DNA of 64,000 nucleotides from Lysinibacter cavernae. Lineage in GTDB: Bacteria; Actinomycetota; Actinomycetes; Actinomycetales; Microbacteriaceae. The notes under the pieces were generated by a model. That model was not told the origin of the DNA. It searched no databases and saw only the letters and a program-made list of their open reading frames with translations. Location: assembly GCF_011758565.1 (NCBI RefSeq), contig NZ_JAAMOX010000002.1, forward strand, positions 62,001 through 126,000. Reading direction: 5' to 3'. Both the position numbers and the translations under genes were made by a program. Positions within the stretch are counted from its first letter, which is position 1. Each line of letters starts with the position of its first letter. Shown here piece by piece: positions 1 through 8,537 of this stretch.

Positions 1-37
1 GAAGGTAGTAGCTAACTGCAGATATCCTGGCATGCAT
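1..37 (-). CDS. 5' end of a second KASIII-like ketoacyl synthase gene (cut by window edge)
   Basis: Reading leftward from an ATG at 37, the only 12 codons in the window give a beginning very like the neighbouring ketoacyl synthase: M-x-ARI-x-AV-x-Y-x-L, the usual N-terminus of KASIII/FabH proteins. It begins about 57 bases after the stop of the upstream KASIII gene on the same strand, so it would be the next gene of that operon. Only the N-terminus is visible, so the family call rests on the match to the paralogue next door. Confidence 0.45.
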   Translation of the reverse strand, partial: MHARISAVSYYL

Positions 38-94
38 GATGCTAAGGATAGTCGGACCTCCGAGGAGAAGCGAACTCGCGTTGGAGGACAACCC

Positions 95-1090
95 TCACAA
101 TGTGACGACAGCACCAGCCCAGGAAAAACCAACACCAAACCCTAGTACCAAGATAGAGTCACCTGGCTGTGCACCCGATTCAGCAATTCCAATTGGAATA
201 CTCGACGAGGACGTGTTTCCACAGTGTTCAATGGCCATCACGAATTTTTCGTCTGGGATGTTCAACTTCTTTTGTAGATGCTTAAGTATAAAACCGTTGG
301 CTTGATGAAAGACAAAATAGTCAACTTCAGCCATGTCCATTCCTGCGCGATCCAGGATATCCATGACAGATTGTTCTGTAATGCGCAGCGTAAAGTTGAA
401 AATCTCCTTGCCGTCCATATAAAGATCGTGCCCGGTTGACTCCAGTCCACGCTCGGTTGGATCAGATTTTGGCGAGAAAAGCCCACCATTTCTGAGCCCG
501 CCGTTGGGAACTAAAAGATCCTTTGCGCCGGTACCGTCGGTGCCATAGACAAAGCCGTTTAACTTACTCGCGCCAGGCTCGACCTCGACAAGAGTTGCGG
601 CCGCTCCATCACCAAAGATTGGCACCGTTGACTTATCGTTTTGGTTACTCAACAAACTCAGCACATCGACAGTAATAATCAGTACTTTCTGTGCTTGATT
701 TGACTCAACAAGCCCCTTAGCAAGCCCAAGCGAGTAAACAAATCCAGAACAACCAAGGGTGACGTCAACAGCCCCAGCCTCATCGTTCAGTCCCAGATTC
801 TCATGCACAATACAGGCCGTTGTTGGCAGGTAGAAGTCGGGGGTCTGCGTGCAGACAATAAGATAATCGATCGAATCAGAGGCGATATTGTGACTAGCGA
901 AAAGCTTCTTGGCCGCGGCAGTCGCTAAATCCGAGGCAAATTCACCGGGCTCGGCTACATGTCGAGATTCAACTCCCGTCGTTGCCGATATTCTTGAGAC
1001 TTTCCAATCTGGATGCAATTCCTGGAGCGTTTCGTTGGAAACGAGACCTTCGGGAAGTAGATAGTCAACTGCCGCAATCCGTGCACCCAT
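95..1090 (-). CDS. 3-oxoacyl-ACP synthase III (KASIII/FabH-like) in polysaccharide locus
   Basis: This 331-residue cytoplasmic enzyme probably condenses a short acyl-CoA with malonyl-ACP. The KASIII catalytic triad is present: Cys114 in LGCSGF, His262 in FHQAN and Asn292 in GNTSSS. Length is normal for the family. ATG at 1090 is preferred, two bases after the stop of the upstream gene; a TTG two codons earlier would overlap that stop. It is the fourth gene of a tight leftward operon (ACP, SDR reductase, PglD-like acyltransferase, KASIII) and lies inside a surface-polysaccharide locus rather than a primary fatty-acid cluster. I infer that it makes an acyl group for a sugar; a role in general fatty-acid initiation is possible. 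Confidence 0.85.
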   Translation of the reverse strand: MGARIAAVDYLLPEGLVSNETLQELHPDWKVSRISATTGVESRHVAEPGEFASDLATAAAKKLFASHNIASDSIDYLIVCTQTPDFYLPTTACIVHENLGLNDEAGAVDVTLGCSGFVYSLGLAKGLVESNQAQKVLIITVDVLSLLSNQNDKSTVPIFGDGAAATLVEVEPGASKLNGFVYGTDGTGAKDLLVPNGGLRNGGLFSPKSDPTERGLESTGHDLYMDGKEIFNFTLRITEQSVMDILDRAGMDMAEVDYFVFHQANGFILKHLQKKLNIPDEKFVMAIEHCGNTSSSSIPIGIAESGAQPGDSILVLGFGVGFSWAGAVVTL

Positions 1091-1092
1091 GA

Positions 1093-1734
1093 TCAAACTC
1101 TTTTCGGAATTAGTTTTGCTGGATTTCCATAGGTCGTACCCTGTCGTTTTACTGATCGCATCACGACGCTGCCTGCCCCAAGAACGACATCGTCTGCGAT
1201 GTTGAGCCGTGGCGAGACAGTCACGCTCGTCCCCACAAACACATTATTTCCCAGTTTTGAATTCCCGCCGATAAAGCAGTTAGAACTAAGGGTATTAAAC
1301 TCACCCAACACGGCATCGTGTCCAATCGATGAGCCAACGTTAAGGTGCGTATGTCGGCCAATTGTTACGTCTACACTTACCAATACTTTCGGGCACAGGA
1401 TGACCCCGGCCCCAAGAACACTGCGGGAACCCACAAAGGCGGTATCGTGCACAAAAGGCACGAACGTCGCACCCTTATCCTCGAGAATTCGTACGACTCG
1501 AGTCCGACTTTCAGGTAAAGCAATAGCGCAAACAAAGAGGTCGTTTACTGAGGGAACAAATGAGTCAACGCTGCCAAGCACCTTCACACCAGCAACTTTG
1601 TCTGTTGCGGAGTCATCAATAAAGGCAACGGACGAAATCAAATTATCACGGCAAAAAATGGGCGACGAATCAACCCATTGGACAAGTTCACGCCCAAAAC
1701 CGCCGGCTCCCGCAACTATCAATCTCTTACTCAT
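1093..1734 (-). CDS. PglD/NeuD-family sugar N- or O-acyltransferase
   Basis: The 213-residue protein has the two-part PglD/NeuD layout: a Rossmann-like N-terminal domain with GAGGFG near residues 9-14 that binds the UDP-sugar, then a left-handed beta-helix of hexapeptide repeats (about residues 95-205) that binds the acyl donor. His139 in the SIGHD motif matches the catalytic base of PglD. Such enzymes acylate 4-amino-6-deoxy UDP-sugars or sialic acid. Its start codon overlaps the stop of the SDR gene by ATGA. Being in one operon with ACP and KASIII suggests an acyl donor other than acetyl-CoA, which is inference. The aminotransferase and dehydratase that could make its amino-sugar substrate are encoded at 10.2-13.1 kb. 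Confidence 0.85.
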   Translation of the reverse strand: MSKRLIVAGAGGFGRELVQWVDSSPIFCRDNLISSVAFIDDSATDKVAGVKVLGSVDSFVPSVNDLFVCAIALPESRTRVVRILEDKGATFVPFVHDTAFVGSRSVLGAGVILCPKVLVSVDVTIGRHTHLNVGSSIGHDAVLGEFNTLSSNCFIGGNSKLGNNVFVGTSVTVSPRLNIADDVVLGAGSVVMRSVKRQGTTYGNPAKLIPKRV

Positions 1735-2513
1735 TGAGCGGTGTACCCCCCATCAATAATTAGCGACGTCCCTGTTATCCACCGAGCCGCTGGCGACATG
1801 AGGAAAAGAACCGCGTGCGCAACTTCAAGTGGTGTCCCAAGGCCAAGAGGATGCTGGCGAACAACACTGTCATAATTTTCGCTACCAATTTGTTGAGCAA
1901 GAGAGGTAGCCATAGGCGTCTCAACGACCCCCGGGGCCACAGCGTTTACTCGAATACCCTCACGAGCAAGTTCAATTGCGAGAGACTTGGTTAAGGAGAT
2001 GACTGCGCCTTTGGTGGCTGAGTATTGACTCGTCGCTGGCTGCCCTACGAGACCAGCAACTGACGCGAGAAAGACCAGACTTGGGTCATTCTTCTCAATA
2101 GTACGAACACGAAACCCCTTAGCTAGCATCATTGCTGCAGTGACGTTAACGTCAAAGAGCGCACGCGTCCGAGTTGCGCTAAGTGCCTTTAGCGGTGCCG
2201 TCTCATGCAAACCAGCAGAGTGCACTAACCCGTCAAGACCGCCCTCAAACGCTGACGCTTCTTTCACAAGCTTAGGAATGTTATCAAGGTCACTGAGGTC
2301 AAAGACCAAACCGTGATGCCCAGATCCGGGGAGTTCTGTAACTACATTCGAAACACGATTCGAGTCTCGCCCTACTATGACGACTTTGGCCCCCATCGTG
2401 GCTGCAAGCGTCGCAGTTGCAAGCCCGATACCGCTGCTACCTCCGGTAATCAGAATGCGCTTACCAGTGATTCCATACGAAACCAGGAGTTCGTCTTTAT
2501 CAGACGGGGTCAT
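1731..2513 (-). CDS. SDR-family oxidoreductase, probable 3-oxoacyl-ACP reductase
   Basis: A 260-residue classical short-chain dehydrogenase. The cofactor motif TGGSSGIG lies at 23-30 and the catalytic residues are Ser151, Tyr164 and Lys168 (YSATK); the C-terminus ends in the usual DGGYT-type strand. Basic residues after the second strand (GRD at 48-50) fit NADPH use. It overlaps the upstream ACP gene by 14 bases and the downstream acyltransferase by 4. With ACP and KASIII beside it, reduction of a 3-oxoacyl-ACP to a 3-hydroxyacyl-ACP is the simplest role. A sugar oxidoreductase role cannot be excluded from sequence alone. Confidence 0.8.
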   Translation of the reverse strand: MTPSDKDELLVSYGITGKRILITGGSSGIGLATATLAATMGAKVVIVGRDSNRVSNVVTELPGSGHHGLVFDLSDLDNIPKLVKEASAFEGGLDGLVHSAGLHETAPLKALSATRTRALFDVNVTAAMMLAKGFRVRTIEKNDPSLVFLASVAGLVGQPATSQYSATKGAVISLTKSLAIELAREGIRVNAVAPGVVETPMATSLAQQIGSENYDSVVRQHPLGLGTPLEVAHAVLFLMSPAARWITGTSLIIDGGYTAQ

Positions 2514-2724
2514 TCACAAACCCAAACAAATCTGAAACAGTGACACTGTTTGACAATTCGTTCGCGTCAACAGAAACATTCAGCTGAGAGTCAAGTTCAG
2601 CGATAAACGTAATGTCAGCGAGAGAGTCCCAATCGATCTCTTTCAGCACATCGGTCATTCTGATTGTACCGGTCTCAACCTCTAGAATTTCCTCGACAAG
2701 ACCAAGAAACTGTTGTTCGTTCAT
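2500..2724 (-). CDS. Acyl carrier protein
   Basis: A 74-residue acidic protein with the carrier-protein signature DWDSLAD; Ser34 is the expected 4'-phosphopantetheine site. The helix pattern and size fit a free-standing ACP. It is the first gene of the leftward operon and its 3' end overlaps the reductase gene, which points to coupled translation. AGGAGC lies about 14 bases before the ATG, a rather long spacing. A separate ACP in a polysaccharide locus usually means a dedicated acyl chain is built for a sugar or lipid; the substrate is unknown. Confidence 0.85.
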   Translation of the reverse strand: MNEQQFLGLVEEILEVETGTIRMTDVLKEIDWDSLADITFIAELDSQLNVSVDANELSNSVTVSDLFGFVNDPV

Positions 2725-3123
2725 GCTATCTAACCATTGCTCCTAAGCAGTCTGATTCATTCAGACCCAAGACTATACTAGGATTACCTTAAGGTCATAT
2801 TTTCCGTGCCCAAACGATGGTTGCCACACTCCCGTTCCATGCAGAACGTACGACTCGTGACCATCCGCATGCACCATAGATTGGAAAACCAATTAGGAAC
2901 TGTCCGCGCTTTAAAAATCAACATGTCGACCACCTGCTCACTTAGTCGAATTCGTCAGGTGTCAGTGTGTGTCAGTTACTCAGCGGAGACGTATTTTTAA
3001 GGCTTGCATCAATTACGGACTGTGCTGGGCTCCACTCTGACGAGAATCTCAAAACGACGCGTCATAATCACAACGTCCGGTACCTGTCGAGGTACCGCGG
3101 GCAACGATACAGGGAAACAGAAA
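2725..3123. promoter_or_regulatory. Divergent intergenic region between the ACP and UDP-sugar dehydrogenase operons
   Basis: No gene is supported here. It is AT-richer than its surroundings and must hold both divergent promoters, though I cannot name a confident -35/-10 pair. Two hairpins are visible. GTCTGA/TCAGAC (2750-2755 and 2761-2766) would sit in the ACP leader. A seven-pair stem built on two GGTACC boxes (3078-3084 and 3091-3097) lies just before the dehydrogenase ribosome site. Confidence 0.5.
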
Positions 3124-4383
3124 ATGAATCAGAAAGTAGTTGTAGTCGGCCAAGGCTATGTTGGACTCCCCGTTGCGATGCGCGCGGTTGAGGTTGGCTA
3201 CGACGTCGTCGGCATCGATTTGGATGTACGTCGCGTAGAGCAACTCCGCGAGAACGTTTCCTACGTAGATGATATTTCCCACGAAACGCTCACGGCAGCA
3301 AATGAATCGGGTCGATACCTGCCTACGACTGACTACGCCGATGTACACGACTTCGACATCGCGGTCATCACCGTACCAACGCCGCTTCGCGACAGCCTCC
3401 CCGATCTCTCCTTCATCGAGCGATCAACAGAGTCGCTCGCCGCGCACCTCCGTCCCGGAGCAACCGTCATCCTTGAGTCAACGACATACCCGGGAACAAC
3501 CGAAGAGTTGGTTGTGCCAATTCTTGAACGGCTTTCGGGTCTCAACGGCGAAACTGATTTCTTTGTTGGCTACAGCCCAGAACGCATCGATCCAGGTAAC
3601 AAGACGTGGGGCTTCGTTGAGACTCCCAAAGTGGTTTCGGGAACCAACGCAGAATCGCTTCAACGAGTTCAAAGCTTTTACGACGCGCTGGTAAAAACGA
3701 CGGTTCCCGTGAGCTCACCAAAAGAAGCCGAGTTGACCAAGCTCCTTGAAAACACGTTCCGGCACGTCAACATCGCACTAGTCAACGAGCTGGCTATCTT
3801 TGCCCACAAGCTCGGTGTGAACGTCTGGGAATCCATCGATGCGGCAAGCACCAAGCCCTTCGGATTTATGAAGTTCACGCCAGGCCCAGGCGTCGGAGGA
3901 CACTGCCTGCCAGTAGACCCCAGCTACTTGTCGTGGCAGGTCCGACGCAAGCTCGGACAGAACTTTCGTTTTGTTGAACTCGCAAATGACGTCAACGATC
4001 ACATGCCCGACTATGTCGTCCAGCGGCTGATGGTTCTGCTGAACGCACAGGGCAAGGCCCTGAACGGAGCCAACGTCTTGCTCGTTGGTCTTGCGTATAA
4101 GAAGAACACGGGTGATATCCGCGAATCACCGTCCCTGCGGCTCATTGAGCTGCTTCGTGAATACGGTGCGAATCTCACAGCGGTTGATGATCGAGTTGAA
4201 GACCACCAGTGGCCAGCCGGCCTGACCAAGGTAAGTCTCGACGATGCCACCATCGACAGCAGCGATGTTGCTTTGCTCATCACTGACCATGACGATATGC
4301 CGTTGGAGCTGCTCGAATCCGGTTTGCTGCCAGTCTTGGATACCAAGAATCGCTTGACCGGAACCACTGTTGAACGACTTTAG
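3124..4383 (+). CDS. Nucleotide-sugar dehydrogenase (UDP-GlcNAc/GalNAc or UDP-glucose 6-dehydrogenase family)
   Basis: This 419-residue enzyme should oxidise the C6 hydroxyl of a UDP-sugar to a uronic acid in two NAD-dependent steps. The N-terminal Rossmann motif GQGYVG is at 9-14. The catalytic Cys261 lies in GGHCLPVDP, a form more typical of the WbpA/WbpO/WecC branch (N-acetylhexosamine substrates) than of plain UDP-glucose dehydrogenases. The open frame extends 40 codons upstream, but ATG 3124 has AGGGAAA in front and begins exactly where family members begin. It heads a rightward trio with a flippase and an acetyltransferase, so a uronic acid is a likely component of the polymer. Confidence 0.9.
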   Translation: MNQKVVVVGQGYVGLPVAMRAVEVGYDVVGIDLDVRRVEQLRENVSYVDDISHETLTAANESGRYLPTTDYADVHDFDIAVITVPTPLRDSLPDLSFIERSTESLAAHLRPGATVILESTTYPGTTEELVVPILERLSGLNGETDFFVGYSPERIDPGNKTWGFVETPKVVSGTNAESLQRVQSFYDALVKTTVPVSSPKEAELTKLLENTFRHVNIALVNELAIFAHKLGVNVWESIDAASTKPFGFMKFTPGPGVGGHCLPVDPSYLSWQVRRKLGQNFRFVELANDVNDHMPDYVVQRLMVLLNAQGKALNGANVLLVGLAYKKNTGDIRESPSLRLIELLREYGANLTAVDDRVEDHQWPAGLTKVSLDDATIDSSDVALLITDHDDMPLELLESGLLPVLDTKNRLTGTTVERL

Positions 4384-4412
4384 CTTTTTCGGTAACCCAA
4401 CAAGGCGATAAC

Positions 4413-5573
4413 GTGCGACGCATTCATCTGTTCTCAAGCACAGCTGTCAATGCCTTTGGTGTTCTCGGGCTTCAAGTGCTGGCCCTGATTTTTCTCACAC
4501 CAGAACAATTCGGGGCATTCTCTATTCAATACTTGCTCATGGCTTGGGGAATGTCTCTTACGTTCTCACTCATCAGTGAGGCATGGCTGCGAAACGGCGC
4601 TACCTCCAACTGGGCTTCATATTCGTCTGTCCTGGTGTATTTTTCGGCATTCTCCGGAATCGTAGTCCTGGGCATTTCGTTGATCATTCCGGTGCTTCAT
4701 TCCATCGCAATCTTGTCGAGCATTGCGGTCGCATTCACCCTCTATCGCACGGGTGCACGATTCCATTCACTGAAAGAAAAACGTCTTACCCCGGTCTTCA
4801 TTGGCGATTCTCTCTGCTTAGCTGTCGTCGCTTCAGGATGGGTCTATGCGCTCGTTGTGGGCGAACGTGGACTCGATTTTGTAGCACTCGTGTGGGCAGC
4901 AAGTTCAGTGGCTGCTGCCCTCGGCTCTGGACTGCCACGTTTGCGTGGCCCTAGGGTACTTAGCCGCTGGGTTTCAACCCATCGAACCCAAATCGGACCG
5001 CTCATCAGGGACTCGCTCTTGGTCGATCTCAGCGCCATTGGGACCCCCTACTTGCTCCTTGGTTTCTTGTCAGTGTCCCAGTTCGGCATTTACCGCGCGG
5101 TTTCAAACGTTGCGGCACCGGTGCGGCTCATCATTAATCCGTTGAAACCGGTGCTCGGGTCTATGTCACTTCGACGCCAGGGGTCAATGAAGATGATCCT
5201 TCTTGTAATCATGGGCGCTGTAGGCTTTGGCGTCATGGCATACATCTGTTTAGTCATACTGCAGATTCTGCCCGTGAACGTGGGCACGTTGAGCGCCCTC
5301 ACTCCCTATGCACTCCCCACAGCGATTTCTATCGTGGGAAATTTCCTCACCCACTACTACACCACGGTAGCAAGGGTAAAACTTCCATCACGTCAGCTGC
5401 TACTTGGCCGGATCGCTTTCCTGACACTCACGACGGTCCCGCTTCTGATCGCAGTGAGCATTTGGGGCTTGGCAGGCGCCATCTGGGCCTACGGGCTCGG
5501 CTTTGCACTAGCTGGCCTCATCTGGCTTGCGCTCGTCGTCCGGCAAGCAAAAAGCTCGCAGAGCATTGCGTAG
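4413..5573 (+). CDS. Wzx-like polysaccharide flippase (MOP superfamily membrane protein)
   Basis: A 386-residue very hydrophobic protein with roughly 10-12 membrane helices and short polar loops, resembling oligosaccharide-repeat flippases of the MATE/MOP superfamily. The start is GTG with AAGGCG just upstream, 30 bases after the dehydrogenase stop. In this locus it would move undecaprenyl-linked repeat units across the membrane. It is somewhat shorter than many Wzx proteins (about 400-480 residues). The call rests on hydrophobic pattern and context, since these proteins share little sequence. Confidence 0.7.
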   Translation: MRRIHLFSSTAVNAFGVLGLQVLALIFLTPEQFGAFSIQYLLMAWGMSLTFSLISEAWLRNGATSNWASYSSVLVYFSAFSGIVVLGISLIIPVLHSIAILSSIAVAFTLYRTGARFHSLKEKRLTPVFIGDSLCLAVVASGWVYALVVGERGLDFVALVWAASSVAAALGSGLPRLRGPRVLSRWVSTHRTQIGPLIRDSLLVDLSAIGTPYLLLGFLSVSQFGIYRAVSNVAAPVRLIINPLKPVLGSMSLRRQGSMKMILLVIMGAVGFGVMAYICLVILQILPVNVGTLSALTPYALPTAISIVGNFLTHYYTTVARVKLPSRQLLLGRIAFLTLTTVPLLIAVSIWGLAGAIWAYGLGFALAGLIWLALVVRQAKSSQSIA

Positions 5574-5594
5574 ACCGCTTTGAAAGGTACAACT

Positions 5595-6179
5595 ATGTCG
5601 ACTCCCACTCAACCTCGTGGTCGCGAAACATTTTCCAAAGCTGCAACCCTGTTTCGAATAGGTGATGCCATCCTCGCAGTTCTCCCGCGAAGGTTCAGTC
5701 TCGCCCTCCTTATTTATCGTTCTGGATCAAACTCTCATGTTTCGCGTGCGCGACGGTATCTTGCCCTCCGCAGGTCCGCACAGTCATGCGGCGAGCTTGT
5801 CGATGTTCGGGGGCCGGTGTTTCTTTACGCCGTCGAAAAGCTCACGCTCGGATCTCGAATCAGCGTACATCCGCTCACATACATTGATGCGACCGGTGGG
5901 ATCACCATTGGCGATGATGTCTCCATTGCACATGGTGTAACTATCATGTCGACCGAACACAACTACGCCTCGCGAGACCTACCCATTAGGGATCAGGGCA
6001 CGACCGCGTCCAAGACTGTCATCGAGTCAAACGTCTGGATCGGTGCGGGTGCCAAAATTCTGGCAGGTGTGCACATTGAGAGCGGCTCGATCGTGGCTGC
6101 TGGTGCCGTAGTTGTCTCACGAGTATCCGCCAACTCCATCGTTGGCGGCGTCCCAGCGAAAGTCATTAAGTCCCGCTAG
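5595..6179 (+). CDS. Hexapeptide-repeat acetyltransferase (WcaF/LacA/CysE-like)
   Basis: The 194-residue protein has an N-terminal helical part and a left-handed beta-helix from about residue 75, with a run of hexapeptide turns and the motif STEHNY typical of sugar O-acetyltransferases; the C-terminus shows the common GVPAKVIKSR ending. ATG 5595 is chosen because GAAAGG lies seven bases before it; a TTG at 5580 would add five residues. It closes the rightward trio and is convergent with the membrane protein gene, one base between the stop codons. It probably O-acetylates a sugar of the repeat unit using acetyl-CoA. Confidence 0.8.
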   Translation: MSTPTQPRGRETFSKAATLFRIGDAILAVLPRRFSLALLIYRSGSNSHVSRARRYLALRRSAQSCGELVDVRGPVFLYAVEKLTLGSRISVHPLTYIDATGGITIGDDVSIAHGVTIMSTEHNYASRDLPIRDQGTTASKTVIESNVWIGAGAKILAGVHIESGSIVAAGAVVVSRVSANSIVGGVPAKVIKSR

Positions 6180-6180
6180 G

Positions 6181-7356
6181 TTAAGCCGGCTTGCTGGTTC
6201 TTGAGTTCTCGCATCTTGACCGTCTATGGTTCATGACAGCCTGAATCCCAATGGCAACAAGTGGCAGAAGTACTACTAACGGCTGGACACGCAATCGCTC
6301 CATCGTTCCGTAGTTGCCTGCGGTAACCGTCACGCTGACGATCAAGAATCCGGCCATGATGAGCAAGGAAGTTGCGGCTCGACGAGAACCACACGCGACA
6401 AACCCGATCACAGCCAGCACCAGTACAAATAGCCAGATGATTCCGTCCAAGATAAACATCGGGTTAAGCGCGTTCCATTCCCATGGAAAGGGACCGAATA
6501 AGACGCGCAGCCCAGCTACCGATTTGTCCAGAACCCATCCGACGACACCAGCGTCTGGGGCGATCGGGGCTGAGTCGAAGCCAGAGTTCGAGTTTGTGCT
6601 CAATGACGTAACCGACGTCTCAATCTTTTCCGTATCAAAGAACGAAACGATTCCCCGAATTGCAGGCACAAAAGCGATAAGTGCACCCACTGCGGAAGCC
6701 ACGATCAGCCCCTGCCAGAACTTTCTATGCACAACCCAAAGAACGACTACAGATGCGGCCGCAATGATTAATCCGATCGTTCCACGGAACAGGAGAAAAA
6801 GGACGAGCGTGGCTATTAGGAGCGCCAGCCAACGAATCGAATTTTTGCGTTCATACAGCTTCAGCAACACAAAAGCCGTAAGCAGCAACAGAAACCATGC
6901 GATACTTTCCCGAAGAAGAAGCGTGCCCCACAAATAGGACTGTGGGAGGATCACTACCACCCATGCAGCCGTTTTTTCTGGCCCTGAAAAGGAGCGAACG
7001 ATAAGTGCAGCAAGAATTGGAAGAAGAGCTACCAGGACCACGTTTACCAAGAGGCCGATCTCTGGGGAATGCCCAAAGATACTGTAGATCCATGAAAGAA
7101 AATGGGGCCAGGCTTCTTTTCCCGCAGAGATCCGGACTTCGCCGCCAGCTCCACGAATCGCTTGGGCCTGTGCGTCATAGTATTCCGCATCAGGCGATAT
7201 GAGCCCACTCGTCATATACAGGCCGAGGGCTACGACGCAGTGGGCAACATAGGAAACGATCACCGGCAGCCGAAGCCCATACCTCTGACTCAGGAGGTAC
7301 AAAGGCACAGCGAACGCCAACGCCAGCAGAGGTAACCAAATCGATACGCTATTCAT
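6181..7356 (-). CDS. Multi-pass membrane protein, probable polysaccharide polymerase (Wzy-like)
   Basis: A 391-residue protein with about ten predicted membrane helices and one larger outside loop (about residues 230-285). The N-terminal loop holds DAEYYDAQ, reminiscent of the acidic catalytic loop of GT-C enzymes, and LLLRES follows a helix near residue 150. It is the last gene of the leftward operon, five bases after the GT4 gene. Every Wzx/Wzy system needs a polymerase and this is the only candidate in the window. A GT-C transferase is the alternative; no sequence family can be named with certainty. Confidence 0.6.
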   Translation of the reverse strand: MNSVSIWLPLLALAFAVPLYLLSQRYGLRLPVIVSYVAHCVVALGLYMTSGLISPDAEYYDAQAQAIRGAGGEVRISAGKEAWPHFLSWIYSIFGHSPEIGLLVNVVLVALLPILAALIVRSFSGPEKTAAWVVVILPQSYLWGTLLLRESIAWFLLLLTAFVLLKLYERKNSIRWLALLIATLVLFLLFRGTIGLIIAAASVVVLWVVHRKFWQGLIVASAVGALIAFVPAIRGIVSFFDTEKIETSVTSLSTNSNSGFDSAPIAPDAGVVGWVLDKSVAGLRVLFGPFPWEWNALNPMFILDGIIWLFVLVLAVIGFVACGSRRAATSLLIMAGFLIVSVTVTAGNYGTMERLRVQPLVVLLPLVAIGIQAVMNHRRSRCENSRTSKPA

Positions 7357-7361
7357 CGGTA

Positions 7362-8537
7362 CTAGTTACCTTCCGTGCCGTTCTCAAACGAATCTTGCAA
7401 TATAGACCATACGAGTGCATTTGAATAGTGTTTGGAGACCTGATGCGTCGCTGCCAAGCCCAATGCTCGACAGGCAGCTTGATCCTCCAATAATTGGCCA
7501 AGTTTTTGAGCCAGAGATTCCGACGACGCAACGTCAGCAATCAACCCAGTTTCACCATCGACGACGGAGTCAACCGCACCCGTGGCATTAGTGGTCACAA
7601 CGGGGAGGCCGGACGCACCAGCTTCAAGCACAACGTTTGGAAACCCCTCACGCAAGGTGGGGAGACACAGTATGTCCATGACCTGGTAATACGGAGCAGT
7701 GTCGGATACCTGACCGGTAAACACCGGCCCCGTACCCGTTGGGGAGAACGAGTCCCGCGGAAATGACGCGGCGATGTCTCGACTGGCCTCGTCATCTATG
7801 CCGCCGACCACGAGTACCTGAAAACGATGCCCCTGGGCAACGAGAAGCTGGCATGCTTCGGCAAAAAATTCGAGGCCTTTGCCTGCGTTCAGCCGGCCGA
7901 CAAACCCGATGACGGGGGTACTGCCATCGAGCCCAAGCTCTTGTCTCAGCGCATCGCGACGTTCAGCATCTAGTAGGTCGGGTCGGAACCGTTCGGTGTC
8001 GACGCCATTTGAGCTTCCCCGGCCGAGTACTCTAATCTTTGCCGCGCGGGTAAGCCCTCGCTCAAGCACGGCAGAGCGCAAACTCGGGCTGACGGCGATG
8101 ATGTCTGTGCTCGCCCACATGGTCAGCCGTTCGACCGCCGACAGGATCAGTCGTTTCGCGCCGCTTGTCCCTTCAAGGCGAAGCCCTCTGAGCGTATAAA
8201 TCCGACGTGGCTGCCGCAGTGAAGCCGCGGCCAGCATACCGAGGAGTCCGGCTTTTGGCGTGCCAGCGGACACAACATCGGGCCTCACCTCCTGAATAAG
8301 CGAGCGCCATGCGAATAGCCCTCGGAGGTCAGCAGCAAGTGAGGGCTCACGAGCCATCTCGAGTGGATGCACGGTGATCCCGTCTAGTCCCCTGAGTGCA
8401 TCCAGTTGAGACCCTGGAGAGCTGACAAGGTGAACGTCCCATCCTCTAGAAACCAGATACTGGGGAAACCCCCGCATGAGTCCCAGGGAGATATCGGCAG
8501 TGACACCAAGGAGAATGCGCTTATTTGGCGTAGTCAA
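7362..8537 (-). CDS. GT4 glycosyltransferase (CapM/PglA-like)
   Basis: A 391-residue GT-B fold transferase. The N-terminal half has the GTPKAG motif and IYTLRG strand of the CapM/PglA branch. The C-terminal nucleotide-sugar domain has GFVGRLNAGKG (near 220-230) and the EX7E motif in REGFPNVVLEA (near 320). The frame is open far upstream, but a TTG at 8537, 17 bases inside the epimerase gene and preceded by AGGGAAACG, gives the normal N-terminus. PglA-type enzymes add the second sugar to an undecaprenyl-linked bacillosamine-type sugar, which fits the PglC-like transferase two genes upstream. Confidence 0.85.
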   Translation of the reverse strand: MTTPNKRILLGVTADISLGLMRGFPQYLVSRGWDVHLVSSPGSQLDALRGLDGITVHPLEMAREPSLAADLRGLFAWRSLIQEVRPDVVSAGTPKAGLLGMLAAASLRQPRRIYTLRGLRLEGTSGAKRLILSAVERLTMWASTDIIAVSPSLRSAVLERGLTRAAKIRVLGRGSSNGVDTERFRPDLLDAERRDALRQELGLDGSTPVIGFVGRLNAGKGLEFFAEACQLLVAQGHRFQVLVVGGIDDEASRDIAASFPRDSFSPTGTGPVFTGQVSDTAPYYQVMDILCLPTLREGFPNVVLEAGASGLPVVTTNATGAVDSVVDGETGLIADVASSESLAQKLGQLLEDQAACRALGLAATHQVSKHYSNALVWSILQDSFENGTEGN

